The notes under the pieces: generated by a model
Database searches by the model: none
The model's input: only the letters and a program-made list of their open reading frames with translations
What the model was told of the DNA's origin: nothing
Source: Hymenobacter wooponensis
GTDB taxonomy: Bacteria; Bacteroidota; Bacteroidia; Cytophagales; Hymenobacteraceae
Direction of reading: 5' to 3'
Assembly (NCBI RefSeq): GCF_004745865.1
Contig: NZ_SRKZ01000005.1
Span: 248,001-312,000, forward strand
DNA length: 64,000 nt
Program-made: the position numbers and the translations under genes
In this document: in pieces, positions 9,727-18,964 of the stretch
Layout: the number at the start of each line of letters is the position of its first letter
Numbering within the stretch: the first letter of the stretch is position 1

Positions 9727-9773
9727 AGCACAATTTGACGGGGAAAAAGAAACTCGGGGGTGCTCCAAGGCCA

Positions 9774-9804
9774 CAAATGTAGGTCGGGAAACGCAGAGAA
9801 CAAA
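9774..9804 (-). promoter_or_regulatory. Promoter of the ACIII-cox operon
   Basis: On the minus strand, TTTG (9804-9801) is followed by exactly 19 nt and then TACATTTG (9781-9774). These match the Bacteroidetes sigma-70 elements (-33 TTTG and -7 TAnnTTTG, spacing 19-21). Transcription would start near 9770, giving a leader of about 45 nt before the actA ATG at 9726. Confidence 0.75.
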
Positions 9805-10140
9805 CCCGCTTCTGCTAATTTTCGCCCTTTGGCGATAGTCTAGAATTAGTCTAAAAAGCTATGGACAATGACAATTCCACCGCTTTCAGCAGGTCAATGC
9901 AATTTCCTACTCTCAGACACTTCTGCTTCGCTCCTACTCCTACTTTCTCAGCGCACACCTCTTTTAATAGGTATCAGAATTGCAACTCTACAACGAAGAA
10001 GAAAGTTTTGCTAACTGACTATCAATTGCTTGCTACAAACTCTTCCGCGAATTATTTATCCTTATAGTATAGTACCAAGGCAAAAACCTATTACCTTTGC
10101 CCCCTCATTTAGTTTTTCACACAATTTTCACCCCGTCGTA
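9805..10140. other. Intergenic region between the divergent actA and rpsF operons
   Basis: About 340 nt with no credible gene. It contains a -7 box for rpsF, TACCTTTG at 10092-10099, about 41 nt before the ATG at 10141. A clear -33 partner was not found at the usual spacing. The right half is AT-rich (about 9990-10090). No ribosomal-protein autoregulatory structure could be recognised with confidence. Confidence 0.6.
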
Positions 10141-10515
10141 ATGGAAGTAAGAAATTACGAGACGGTCTTCATTTTGACTCCCGTTCTGAACGAGAGCCAA
10201 GTGCAAGAGACGGTCGAGAAGTTCACTCAGGTGCTTAAGGAAAATAGCGCCGACATTATCAACACTGAAGCTTGGGGCCTCAAGAAACTGGCGTACCCAA
10301 TTCAGAAGAAGTCCACTGGTTACTACTTCCTTGTAGAGTTCACCGGTTCGGGCAACATCGTAGACACGCTGGAGCTGGCTTTCCGCCGCGACGAGCGTGT
10401 AATTCGCTTCCTGACTACCGTTCTGGACAAGCACGCCGTAGCTTACGGTGAGCGTCGTCGCAAGGGCGAGATGAATCAGCAGAAAGCAAAACAGTCGGAA
10501 GCCGTAGCCCAGTAA
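10141..10515 (+). CDS. rpsF: 30S ribosomal protein S6
   Basis: A 124-residue S6 protein, which binds S18 and 16S rRNA in the central domain of the small subunit. The typical start MEVRNYETVFILTPVLNES is at ATG 10141. The open frame extends upstream to 10030, but those 37 codons are not S6-like and would begin before the promoter box. A basic/Gln-rich C-terminal tail (KGEMNQQKAKQSEAVAQ) replaces the acidic tail of the E. coli protein. First gene of rpsF-rpsR-rplI, with no ssb or priB between, as is common in Bacteroidetes. Confidence 0.97.
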   Translation: MEVRNYETVFILTPVLNESQVQETVEKFTQVLKENSADIINTEAWGLKKLAYPIQKKSTGYYFLVEFTGSGNIVDTLELAFRRDERVIRFLTTVLDKHAVAYGERRRKGEMNQQKAKQSEAVAQ

Positions 10516-10524
10516 GTTAGAAAG

Positions 10525-10776
10525 ATGAGCCTCGCCAACGAAAAAATCCACAAGCAGGATACGCGCAAGAAATACTGCCGCTTCAAGAAGAACGGCATTA
10601 AGTACGTAGACTACAAAGACCCGAACTTCCTGCTGAAGTTCGTGAACGAGCAGGGTCGCATCCTGCCCCGTCGCATCACGGGCACTAGCCTGAAGTTCCA
10701 GCGTAAAGTAGCTCAGGCCGTGGCTAAAGCCCGTCACCTGGCGCTCATGCCTTACGTAACCGACTCGTTGAAATAA
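10525..10776 (+). CDS. rpsR: 30S ribosomal protein S18
   Basis: An 83-residue S18, the partner of S6 in the 30S subunit. The family core is clear: KYCRFKKNGIKYVDYKDPNF, then GRILPRRITGTSLKFQRKV and a conserved end ARHLALMPYV. It starts at ATG 10525, 9 nt after rpsF, so the two are co-transcribed. It is short and basic, as expected. Confidence 0.97.
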   Translation: MSLANEKIHKQDTRKKYCRFKKNGIKYVDYKDPNFLLKFVNEQGRILPRRITGTSLKFQRKVAQAVAKARHLALMPYVTDSLK

Positions 10777-10832
10777 GTTGTTAGTTGACAGTTGTCGGTC
10801 GGGGCTTTTGCAATCGACTTACAACTAACAAC
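10777..10832 (+). repeat. Intercistronic inverted repeat between rpsR and rplI
   Basis: GTTGTTAGTTG (10777-10787) is perfectly complementary to CAACTAACAAC (10822-10832), an 11 bp stem with a 34 nt loop. The low-complexity GTTAGTTG/CAACTAAC wording looks like a dispersed intergenic repeat rather than a terminator, as no U-tract follows. Confidence 0.5.
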
Positions 10833-10857
10833 CAGCAGCTAGCAACTCAATAAAGAC

Positions 10858-11301
10858 ATGGAAGTAATTCTGAAAGACGACGTTAAAGGCCTGGGCTACA
10901 AGAACGATACCGTTACTGTAAAGCCTGGCTACGGCCGTAACTACCTGCTCCCGCAGGGTCTGGCTATCCTAGCCGACAAAACCAACAAGAAAATTGTAGC
11001 CGAGAACGTACGTCAGGCTGCTCACAAAGCCGAGAAGGTGAAAGCGGATGCCCAGGCAATTGCTACCAAGATTGGTGATGTGGTACTGGACATTCCTGCT
11101 AAAGTGGGAGAAAGCGGCCGTATTTTCGGTCGTGTAACCACTCTGCAGCTGGCCGACGCACTGAAAGCAAAGGGTATCGAGGTTGACCGTAAGCGTCTCT
11201 CGTTTGACTCGGAGCCAAGCGCAGTTGGTGAGTACACTGCTACGGTTGACCTGCACCGCGAAGTAAAACACAAAGTACGCTTCAACGTAGTAGCTGAATA
11301 A
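10858..11301 (+). CDS. rplI: 50S ribosomal protein L9
   Basis: A 147-residue L9, an elongated 23S rRNA-binding protein that limits frameshifting. The N-terminal domain shows the family signature (MEVILKDDVKGLGYKNDTV, then VKPGYGRNYLLPQGLA), followed by the central helix and a C-terminal domain with GRIFGRVTT. Third gene of the operon, 81 nt after rpsR; a strong terminator follows. Confidence 0.97.
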   Translation: MEVILKDDVKGLGYKNDTVTVKPGYGRNYLLPQGLAILADKTNKKIVAENVRQAAHKAEKVKADAQAIATKIGDVVLDIPAKVGESGRIFGRVTTLQLADALKAKGIEVDRKRLSFDSEPSAVGEYTATVDLHREVKHKVRFNVVAE

Positions 11302-11322
11302 GCTATTCCGCTTACGTATAAG

Positions 11323-11357
11323 AAAGCCCGGCTGCTTGAGTAGCCGGGCTTTTTTTC
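11323..11357 (+). terminator. Rho-independent terminator after rplI
   Basis: An 11 bp perfect stem, AAAGCCCGGCT (11323-11333) with AGCCGGGCTTT (11342-11352), 8 nt loop, and a T-rich tail. Confidence 0.9.
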
Positions 11358-11526
11358 TTACTGGAACGCCATCAGCATCTACTTAGTGATGCTTCGAATA
11401 TTTCTATTTTTCAATGCCCGACAACCTAGTCAACTATTCACTGTGCTTCCGCATGGTTTTGGTTGAACGAGCGATGTTAAGTAGGTTGCCTGTCCGTTGG
11501 CCGCTTTAGGGCCGTATCAAGGAGAA

Positions 11527-13929
11527 ATGTTTCGTACTGAATTACCACTTACGCCTCATCCGCAACAACTGCCGCACTCAGCGCGGGTGTTGACGATAGG
11601 CTCATGCTTTTCGGATTCTATTGGAAATCGATTAGCAGATTTTAAGGTGGCAACACTGGTAAATCCCTTTGGCACCGTTTTCAATCCTGTGTCAGCGTGC
11701 AAATTGCTTCGGGCAGCGGCGGGCGAAGATATGGATTGGCAGCAGCACTTACTGGAAGCACGTGGCCGCTGGCAGAGCTACGACTTACATGCCACCCTTG
11801 GCGCCGACTCGCCAGTAGACCTGCTGCAGCGCATTCAGAGCATTGTGCGTGACACCGGCGTTTTCCTGGCTACTGCTGATGCAGTAGTGCTGACGCTGGG
11901 TACTGCGTATGCGTATCGCCTGCGGGAAACTGAAGAAATCATCAGTAACTGCCATAAGGTACCAGCGGAGAAATTTGATAAAGAGCTTCTGACCGCAGAT
12001 GAAATCATTGCGGCTATTGCGGAGACGCACGCGTACTTGCGGCGGATAAATCCTCGCTTACGCTTTATCCTGACGGTAAGCCCAGTGCGACACTTGAAGG
12101 AAACATTGCCGCTCAGCTCAGTAAGTAAAGCCATGCTACGTGTAGCTTGCCATTACCTAAGCGAGTTGCTACCCGATGTCTCTTACTTCCCGGCTTACGA
12201 GTTGCTGGTGGATGATCTGCGGGATTACCGTTTCTATGCTTCAGACATGCTGCACCCTTCTGATGTAGCAGAAAACTACATTTGGGAGCGTTTTACACGC
12301 ACGTATTTTGATGCGGCTTTTGGCCGGTTCAAAAAAGAGTGGGAAGGTATTCGGCAGGCATTAGCTCACCGACCTTTGCACATTGCGGCACCCGAGCATC
12401 GGCAATTTCTGGAAGGCACCCTCGCCCGGCTGCAGCGCCTTAGTGCGCAGGCTGACGTGCGGATGGAGCTGCTGCATGTAGAAAGAGAATTAGCTGCTCT
12501 TCCCTTACCTCCTCCCCCACCGGCTCCTGAGCCCGAAGATGAGGATGAGGAAGATGAATTCTTTGACGACGATCAACCTCAGGAAGCAGATCAAGCTAGG
12601 GCTGAGCTGCTCAGTCAAGGCACTGGCCTACTCATTGAGGCAGAAGAAGCTGATGAATCAGGAACAGACGAAGCCAACCCGGAGGAGGCCTACGAGTCAG
12701 CTTACTCAGGCGCTGAGTTGGAATATGCGGCGGAAGATGAGCTAACGGAGGAAGAGGCTGATGCTAGCGCGCAAAGCGAGGAAACACCCGTGCGCAAGAA
12801 GAAGCGTCGGTCGCGCGGAGGCGCTAAACGCAGTAAGCGCAAAGCGGCACGTTTGGCAGCTGAAGCCGAAGCTGCCATGGCTGTTACGGCAGTAGATACG
12901 CCGCTAGGCCAGTCTAATGCTGACTCAGCGGACAAGATTGAAGCTACTCCGGAGCCTGCATCGGCCTCCGAAGGCATTACATATATATCCGAAGCAGAGC
13001 TTTTCGGTAAGACGAACAGGCCTAGCGTACCAGAGCTACCAGAAGCTGTGGTTCAAGAAGAGCCTTTGCTTACGGCGGAAGAAGCGTCGGCTTCTGATGA
13101 TGCACAAGACGCGGCTGAACCAGTAGAGCGAAGCTCACGCCGGCGTAATCGCCCACAGAGGAAAGGCCAGCAACAGGAGCGGGAACCACGCCGGGGTAAC
13201 CGTCCGGCCCTGTATGCAGTACCTCCTGCTGAGGAAACTGCGGCCCATACAGAAGAGGAACCAGTAGCAACGGAAACGGCACCTGTTGCTGTAGAATCTG
13301 CGGCTCCGGTATCAGAGCCCATGGAAGGAGTTGCTCCAGAGGTTCCAACGGCAGAGGAAGCACCCGCTCCGGCACGAAGCCGTACCCGCAACCGCGGAGG
13401 AGCAGGACGCAACCGTGGAAACGCTGCCAAAAGTCGTGTGGCTGCCGCCGCCGAGTCTGCTGCTGCCGCTGCGCCGCAAAGCATGTCTCCTACTGCTGAA
13501 GTGCCCGTTGAAGCTGTTACGCCCAGTGCTCCTACTCCTAACGAATCGGTAACCGAACCAGCGGCAGCCCCAAAATCACGACCGAAGCGCGCTCCACGCA
13601 AGCCGGCAGCTGCCACTTCGGCCCCGGAGGCAGCTACTCTGCCCGTGGAGGCTGTTGTGCCCGAGCCACAGACGCCGGTAGCTGCTCCTACTCCTAAGAA
13701 ACGCCCCACCCGAAAGGCAGCATCAACTCCGGCTCCGGAGCAAACGCCCGCGGCGCCCACTTCGGACAACGCAACGCCGGCTCCCAAAGCACCTCGCAGC
13801 CGTAAGAAGCCAACTCCCGCTCCAGATCCTACCCCGGCTCCTGAAGAAGTCAAGGCACCAGCGCCCAAGCGCACTAGGCCACCCCGCCGCAAACCTGCCG
13901 CTGACCAAGGCACGGAGGCCAGTGAATAA
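11527..13929 (+). CDS. GSCFA-family hydrolase-like protein with long acidic/basic low-complexity tail
   Basis: An 800-residue protein. The start ATG 11527 has AGGAGA directly upstream; an upstream TTG at 11497 is less likely. Residues 1 to about 310 are a GSCFA domain, an SGNH/GDSL-esterase-like fold: VLTIGSCFSDSIGNRL supplies the GSC block (Gly25-Ser26-Cys27) and YFPAYELLVDDLRDYRFY and DMLHPSD supply late blocks. The substrate is unknown. The remaining ~490 residues are disordered in character: an acidic cluster (EPEDEDEEDEFFDDD), then at least six Arg/Lys-rich patches (for example RKKKRRSRGGAKRSKRKAAR, RRNRPQRKGQQQ, RSRTRNRGGAGRNRGN) separated by Ala/Pro/Glu linkers. The basic patches resemble RNA-binding tails of RNase E or DEAD-box proteins. 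No signal peptide, so cytoplasmic. Monocistronic, with its own terminator. Confidence 0.85.
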   Translation: MFRTELPLTPHPQQLPHSARVLTIGSCFSDSIGNRLADFKVATLVNPFGTVFNPVSACKLLRAAAGEDMDWQQHLLEARGRWQSYDLHATLGADSPVDLLQRIQSIVRDTGVFLATADAVVLTLGTAYAYRLRETEEIISNCHKVPAEKFDKELLTADEIIAAIAETHAYLRRINPRLRFILTVSPVRHLKETLPLSSVSKAMLRVACHYLSELLPDVSYFPAYELLVDDLRDYRFYASDMLHPSDVAENYIWERFTRTYFDAAFGRFKKEWEGIRQALAHRPLHIAAPEHRQFLEGTLARLQRLSAQADVRMELLHVERELAALPLPPPPPAPEPEDEDEEDEFFDDDQPQEADQARAELLSQGTGLLIEAEEADESGTDEANPEEAYESAYSGAELEYAAEDELTEEEADASAQSEETPVRKKKRRSRGGAKRSKRKAARLAAEAEAAMAVTAVDTPLGQSNADSADKIEATPEPASASEGITYISEAELFGKTNRPSVPELPEAVVQEEPLLTAEEASASDDAQDAAEPVERSSRRRNRPQRKGQQQEREPRRGNRPALYAVPPAEETAAHTEEEPVATETAPVAVESAAPVSEPMEGVAPEVPTAEEAPAPARSRTRNRGGAGRNRGNAAKSRVAAAAESAAAAAPQSMSPTAEVPVEAVTPSAPTPNESVTEPAAAPKSRPKRAPRKPAAATSAPEAATLPVEAVVPEPQTPVAAPTPKKRPTRKAASTPAPEQTPAAPTSDNATPAPKAPRSRKKPTPAPDPTPAPEEVKAPAPKRTRPPRRKPAADQGTEASE

Positions 13930-13963
13930 TGCGGCCTAGATTCTGGTATTGTGCATGATTTAG

Positions 13964-13992
13964 AAACCCGGCTCCTGGTAGCCGGGTTTTCT
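13964..13992 (+). terminator. Rho-independent terminator after the GSCFA gene
   Basis: AAACCCGGCT (13964-13973) pairs with AGCCGGGTTT (13980-13989), loop of 6 nt, followed by a short T-run. Confidence 0.85.
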
Positions 13993-14015
13993 ATTTATCA
14001 CCTTACCACCATTGC

Positions 14016-16055
14016 ATGTCATCAACCTCCTTTCCCGCTTCTAGTAACCGCTTAACGCAGGAAACAAGCCCGTATTTGCTACAGCACGCGCATAATCCCG
14101 TGGATTGGTACCCGTGGGGTGAAGAAGCGTTGGCACGCGCTCAGGCGGAGCAAAAGCCCATTCTAGTTAGTATTGGGTACGCGGCTTGTCACTGGTGCCA
14201 TGTGATGGAACGGGAGTCGTTTGAGAATCCGCAGATAGCGGAGGTGATGAACCGCTATTTCGTCTGCATCAAAGTAGATCGGGAAGAGCGGCCTGATGTG
14301 GACCAGGTGTACATGGATGCGCTGCAAGCCATGGGACTGTCAGGTGGTTGGCCGCTTAATGTCTTTTTAAATCCCGAGGCCAAGCCATTTTATGGTGGCA
14401 CATACTTTTCACCTCGTAACTGGGTGCAGTTGCTGGAAAGCATTGGCCAAGGCTATGCGGGTGAACACCGAGCCGAGTTGGATGCCTCGGCGGAGCAGTT
14501 TGCCCAGGTGTTGCAGGCCAGTGAACTGGATAAATATCGCATGCCAGCCACAGACACCGGTCTTTCTGCCGAACAGTTCAAGCTTCTTATCTACAACCTA
14601 GCTGCCCGATTTGATCGTGAAAAAGGCGGCACAAACCGGGCGCCCAAATTCCCGATGCCTAGCATCTGGCGGTTTCTGCTGCGCACTCATGCGTTAACCA
14701 ACAGCGACGTCGTTTCGGACCAAGTACACCTTACATTGCGCGAAATGGCCTGGGGCGGCATCTACGATCAGGTAGGCGGCGGCTTTGCTCGTTACTCAGT
14801 GGATGAAGAGTGGCTGGTTCCGCACTTCGAGAAAATGCTTTATGACAACGGCCAATTGCTAAGCCTGTACGCAGAGGCCTACCAACATACCCAAGAAGAG
14901 CTGTATCGACAGGTGGCCTACGATACGGTGGGGTTTGTGCAACGTGAATTAATGAGCCCGGAAGGCGGCTTCTACTCTTCGCTGGATGCAGATAGTGAGG
15001 GCGAGGAAGGTAAGTTTTACGTCTGGACGCGGGAGGAACTGCAAGAGATTCTCGGCGACGAAGAGCCTTTGGCCACTGAGTACTATAGCTGCACGGCTTT
15101 GGGCAACTGGGAGCACGGCCGCAACATCCTGCACCTCCGCGAATCAGACGTGGCTTTTGCTCAACGCCATGAGCTTACACTGCCGGTCCTAGCTGACTTA
15201 GTAGCAGGTTGGAAGAAAAAGCTCCTTGGGGCGCGGGAAAACCGCGTGCGCCCTGGCCTAGACGACAAGATCCTGACGGGATGGAATGCGCTTATGCTGC
15301 AAGGGCTCGTAGATGCGTACCGGGCTTTTCAGGAGCCTCAGTTTCTGGAGCTGGCCTTACGGAATGCTACATTTCTGCAGCAGAACCTACGCCGGGGCGA
15401 CCAGCTTTACCGCAACTACAAAAATGGGCAAGCTAGCATTAACGCCTTTCTGGAAGACTACGCCTTGTTGATCCAGGCCTACATCAGCCTCTATGAAGCT
15501 ACGTTTGCGGAGGAGTGGCTGCGTGAGGCTGACACTTTACTGGCCTACATATTGGCAAACTTCTTTGACCCAGAGGAAAACCAGTTTTTCTATACCAATG
15601 CCCAAAGTGCTGCGCTGATAGCTCGCAAGAAGGAGCTTTTTGACAATGTAATACCAGCTTCTAACTCCGTAATGGCGCACAATCTGCACCGGCTAGGCCT
15701 GCACCTGGAGAATGAGCGTTACACAGAACTGGCAGGCCTCATGCTAGAGCAAGTGCATGAGCTAGCAGTGAAAGAGCCGCAGCACCTCACCAACTGGGCA
15801 GCCCTGTATGCGGCACGCCTGCGCCCTACGGCAGAAATAGCTATTGTAGGCCCAGAGGCGGAAAAATTCCGAGCAGACCTGAGCCGACATTATCTACCCA
15901 ACATTGTGCTGGCTGGTACCACTACTTCTAGTGGGTTGCCTCTATTGGCTAACCGTGATGCCCGCCATAACCAGACAACCATTTACGTCTGCTTTAACCG
16001 AGCCTGTCAGCAGCCGGTGTACTCTGTAGATGAGGCGCTAGCTCAACTGGCCTAG
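14016..16055 (+). CDS. Thioredoxin domain-containing protein (DUF255 / YyaL, spermatogenesis-associated protein 20 family)
   Basis: A 679-residue protein of the widespread YyaL family. The N-terminal ~160 residues are a thioredoxin-like DUF255 domain with the family motif YAACHWCHVMERESF (Cys58 and Cys61), preceded by SPYLLQHAHNPVDWYPW. The rest is an alpha/alpha toroid related to N-acylglucosamine 2-epimerases, with FEKMLYDNGQL and DDKILTGWNALM blocks. No signal peptide. The physiological reaction is not settled for the family; a redox or sugar-related role is only inferred. Start ATG 14016 gives full family length. Its stop lies in GGCCTAG, one of the repeated heptamers discussed in the findings. 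Confidence 0.92.
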   Translation: MSSTSFPASSNRLTQETSPYLLQHAHNPVDWYPWGEEALARAQAEQKPILVSIGYAACHWCHVMERESFENPQIAEVMNRYFVCIKVDREERPDVDQVYMDALQAMGLSGGWPLNVFLNPEAKPFYGGTYFSPRNWVQLLESIGQGYAGEHRAELDASAEQFAQVLQASELDKYRMPATDTGLSAEQFKLLIYNLAARFDREKGGTNRAPKFPMPSIWRFLLRTHALTNSDVVSDQVHLTLREMAWGGIYDQVGGGFARYSVDEEWLVPHFEKMLYDNGQLLSLYAEAYQHTQEELYRQVAYDTVGFVQRELMSPEGGFYSSLDADSEGEEGKFYVWTREELQEILGDEEPLATEYYSCTALGNWEHGRNILHLRESDVAFAQRHELTLPVLADLVAGWKKKLLGARENRVRPGLDDKILTGWNALMLQGLVDAYRAFQEPQFLELALRNATFLQQNLRRGDQLYRNYKNGQASINAFLEDYALLIQAYISLYEATFAEEWLREADTLLAYILANFFDPEENQFFYTNAQSAALIARKKELFDNVIPASNSVMAHNLHRLGLHLENERYTELAGLMLEQVHELAVKEPQHLTNWAALYAARLRPTAEIAIVGPEAEKFRADLSRHYLPNIVLAGTTTSSGLPLLANRDARHNQTTIYVCFNRACQQPVYSVDEALAQLA

Positions 16056-16252
16056 AAGCTCAGAAAGCTTACTATTTGTCCGCAACTAGGCCACTCTACT
16101 TGTTGTTTATAGCAGTCCGTTTAAGCGTGACCTTAGTGGCGCTTATGCCAGGCTTGCTATATAGAACTGGCCTAGGCAAATCGTAGCGGGCTCGTCACTT
16201 CATTGAGGCAAGCCGTCTATCTTTACTATTCGCATTCTGTTTCTGATTTCTT

Positions 16253-18796
16253 TTGAGCCTCACGTTTGACTTTGTTCAGCCGCAGCCCGAACCGGCAGCC
16301 GACCGCGTTACGCTATTCGCGGACGTAATTCTGCCGTTGCCGCTGCCCAAACTGTACACCTATCGCGTCCCCTTCGAGCTAAATGACCAAGTGGTGATTG
16401 GGGGCCGTGTAATTGTGCAGTTTGGAGCCAAGAAAACGTTGAGCTGCATAGTGGCGGCCGTGCACGAAACGCCACCCGCCAACTACCAGGCTAAGTACAT
16501 CCTGGAGTTTATTGATGATGCTCCCGTGGTGACTCAGCCTCAGCTGAAGCTGTTCCGCTGGATGGCCGACTATTACCTGTGTACGCTGGGTGAGGTGATT
16601 AATGCTGCACTGCCAGCTGCCCTCAAACTCAGCTCCGAAAGCCGCGTGCAGCTTCATCCGGCGTTTGAGGCCGAGACAAACCCATACCCGCTGAGTGAGC
16701 AGGAGAAGAAGATTGTAGAGGCGTTGAGCACCGGTGAGGAGGGTAAATCCATGACCTTCACCGAGGTTGGTGACCTGTTAGGCATTGCATCCTTTCACAA
16801 GTACATCAAGTCGTTGATGCAGAAGGATGTGGTATTCCTTTTCGAGCATCTTTCCGACAAGTACTCGCCCAAAGTGGTGAAGAAAGTGCGCTTGGCTCAT
16901 CATTACGTGGCCGAAGCAGCGCTAGAGCAACTGTTTACGCAGCTTGCTTCCAAAGCCAAGCAGCTTGATGTACTTATGCGGTACCTGCAGCGGGTGCCCG
17001 TGTACCAGAACGAGCACGCCAACCACAAGGGCATGGAAAAGGCGGCGCTAACCAGCGCTCCGCACCTCTCTCCTTCGGCCGTGAACACGCTGATCAAAAA
17101 TGGCGTGTTGGAGCAGTTTGATGTGATTGTGTCGCGGTTTCCGATGGAAGATGACGAGGCCGCCAACATGCACTTCACCTTGAGTGAGGCCCAGCAGGAG
17201 GCCCACGACGACATCATGCGGCAGTTTCAGGAGAAAGACATTGTGCTGCTGCACGGTGTAACGGGCGCGGGAAAAACAGAAATCTACATCAACCTGATTC
17301 AGCAAGCCTTGGAAGGCGGCGGGCAGGTGCTCTACCTGTTGCCCGAAATAGCCCTTACGGCCCAGATAGTAACGCGCCTGATGCGCGTGTTTGGCTCGCG
17401 GCTGGGCGTGTACCACTCCAAGTTCTCCGACAACGAGCGGGTAGAAGTATGGAATGGAGTGCTTTCGGGACGCTTTCAGGTGGTAGTGGGCGTGCGCTCA
17501 TCGGTATTCCTGCCCTTCGATAACCTGGCGCTGCTGATTGTAGACGAGGAGCACGAATCAAGCTACAAGCAGTACGACCCGGCCCCACGCTACAATGCTC
17601 GCGAGGTAGCCCTGATGATGGCTAATTTCCAAGGCGCTAAAACGCTGTTGGGCTCAGCCACCCCTTCTGTGGAAACCTATTACCAGACCCGCACGGGGCG
17701 TTACGGCTTGGTATTACTGACCAAGCGCTTTGGTGAAGCCGGCCTGCCGGAGATTGAGCTAGTGGACACCCGTAAATCGCGGGAACAGAAAACTATGCTC
17801 AACCACTTCACGCCGGAATTGATGCAGGAGATGGAGCGTAAGCTGGCGGCCAAGGAGCAGGTAATTCTATTCCAGAACCGCCGCGGCTATGCTCCCTTCA
17901 TTAACTGCCTCGACTGCGGTTGGATTCCGAAGTGTAAAAACTGCGCCGTAAGCCTCAGCTACCACAAGCACGCCCACGAGCTACGCTGCCACTACTGCGG
18001 CTACCACGACCGGATGCCGGTAGAGTGCCCGGCTTGCGGCTCTCGCAACATCAAAACGGTGGGGTTTGGCACTGAGAAGCTGGAGGACGACCTGAAGATT
18101 ATGCTGCCCGCTGCCAGCGTGCAGCGAATGGACTTGGATACTACCCGCGCCAAAAACTCTTACCAGCAGATCATCTCCGACTTCGAGAAGCAAACAACCA
18201 ACGTGCTGGTAGGCACGCAAATGGTGACGAAAGGCTTGGACTTTGCCAACGTGAGCCTGGTAGGCATCATCAACGCCGACAGCATCATTCATTACCCCGA
18301 TTTCAGGGCCCACGAGCGGGCTTTCCAGATGTTTGTGCAGGTGAGCGGACGGGCAGGCCGCAAGGGCAAAAAGGGCAAAGTGATTATCCAAACGGGTGAT
18401 CCGCAACAGGTGATCTTCGATAAGGTAATCCGCAACGACTACTTGGAGTTCTATGAGTATGAGATTCTGCAGCGTCGTGAGCATGGGTACCCACCCTTCA
18501 TGCGTGTAATTCGCCTCACCGTGAAACACGTAGACCCGGTAGCTGCAGAACGAGCCGCCATTATGCTCACGCAGGAGCTGGTTGACCGCCTCGGCCGCGA
18601 GGCAGTGCTAGGCCCTGAGGCGCCTTATATTTTCCGGATTCGGAATTTCTACCTTCAAGAAATTACCATTAAGCTCAGCCGGGAGCACACCGTGCTGCGG
18701 TCAGCTAAAACTGATATTCTGGAGTCTATTAACCTTGTACGTGACCACAAAGACTTTAAGCAAGCGCGTATTGCAGCCGATGTAGACCCGATGTAA
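16253..18796 (+). CDS. priA: Primosomal replication restart helicase PriA
   Basis: An 847-residue superfamily 2 3'-5' DNA helicase that reloads the replisome at collapsed forks. The N-terminal DNA-binding domain (ADVILPLPLPKLYTYRVP) is followed by the helicase core: Walker A GVTGAGKTEIY near residue 336, DEEH near 430, and motif VSGRAGRKGKKGKV. Between them is the zinc region with paired cysteines, CLDCGWIPKCKNC and CHYCGYHDRMPVECPACG (about 552-592), eight Cys in all. The start is TTG 16253 because no suitable ATG precedes the conserved N-terminus. A weak -7-like TATCTTTA lies about 35 nt upstream. A palindromic terminator follows. Confidence 0.95.
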   Translation: MSLTFDFVQPQPEPAADRVTLFADVILPLPLPKLYTYRVPFELNDQVVIGGRVIVQFGAKKTLSCIVAAVHETPPANYQAKYILEFIDDAPVVTQPQLKLFRWMADYYLCTLGEVINAALPAALKLSSESRVQLHPAFEAETNPYPLSEQEKKIVEALSTGEEGKSMTFTEVGDLLGIASFHKYIKSLMQKDVVFLFEHLSDKYSPKVVKKVRLAHHYVAEAALEQLFTQLASKAKQLDVLMRYLQRVPVYQNEHANHKGMEKAALTSAPHLSPSAVNTLIKNGVLEQFDVIVSRFPMEDDEAANMHFTLSEAQQEAHDDIMRQFQEKDIVLLHGVTGAGKTEIYINLIQQALEGGGQVLYLLPEIALTAQIVTRLMRVFGSRLGVYHSKFSDNERVEVWNGVLSGRFQVVVGVRSSVFLPFDNLALLIVDEEHESSYKQYDPAPRYNAREVALMMANFQGAKTLLGSATPSVETYYQTRTGRYGLVLLTKRFGEAGLPEIELVDTRKSREQKTMLNHFTPELMQEMERKLAAKEQVILFQNRRGYAPFINCLDCGWIPKCKNCAVSLSYHKHAHELRCHYCGYHDRMPVECPACGSRNIKTVGFGTEKLEDDLKIMLPAASVQRMDLDTTRAKNSYQQIISDFEKQTTNVLVGTQMVTKGLDFANVSLVGIINADSIIHYPDFRAHERAFQMFVQVSGRAGRKGKKGKVIIQTGDPQQVIFDKVIRNDYLEFYEYEILQRREHGYPPFMRVIRLTVKHVDPVAAERAAIMLTQELVDRLGREAVLGPEAPYIFRIRNFYLQEITIKLSREHTVLRSAKTDILESINLVRDHKDFKQARIAADVDPM

Positions 18797-18910
18797 AAAT
18801 GACACCACATGAATTGTCAACCTCAGAATAGTCATAAGGGGATTTTACACAGATAAAGGAGCTAACATTACTAAAGCACAGACCTTCTTCAGAACGTATA
18901 GTATGTAAAC

Positions 18911-18948
18911 AAAAAGGCCCTAGTTACATATGTAACTAGGGCCTTTTT
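18911..18948. terminator. Bidirectional terminator between priA and the convergent lipoprotein gene
   Basis: A perfect 38 nt palindrome (19 bp arms): AAAAAGGCCCTAGTTACAT at 18911-18929 and its exact complement to 18948. A-run on the left and T-run on the right let it stop transcription from either side. Confidence 0.92.
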
Positions 18949-18964
18949 GATATTGTAATTATTC

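Noticed and set aside
10117..10737. 206-codon minus-strand frame across rpsF and rpsR
   Set aside because: Antisense to two certain ribosomal protein genes; an ORF of chance.
13053..13913. Long open frame on the minus strand inside the GSCFA gene tail
   Set aside because: It is the Ala/Gly/Ser-rich antisense shadow of the repetitive charged tail; no start context or domain.
17981..18529. 182-codon minus-strand frame inside priA
   Set aside because: Shadow of the conserved helicase region.
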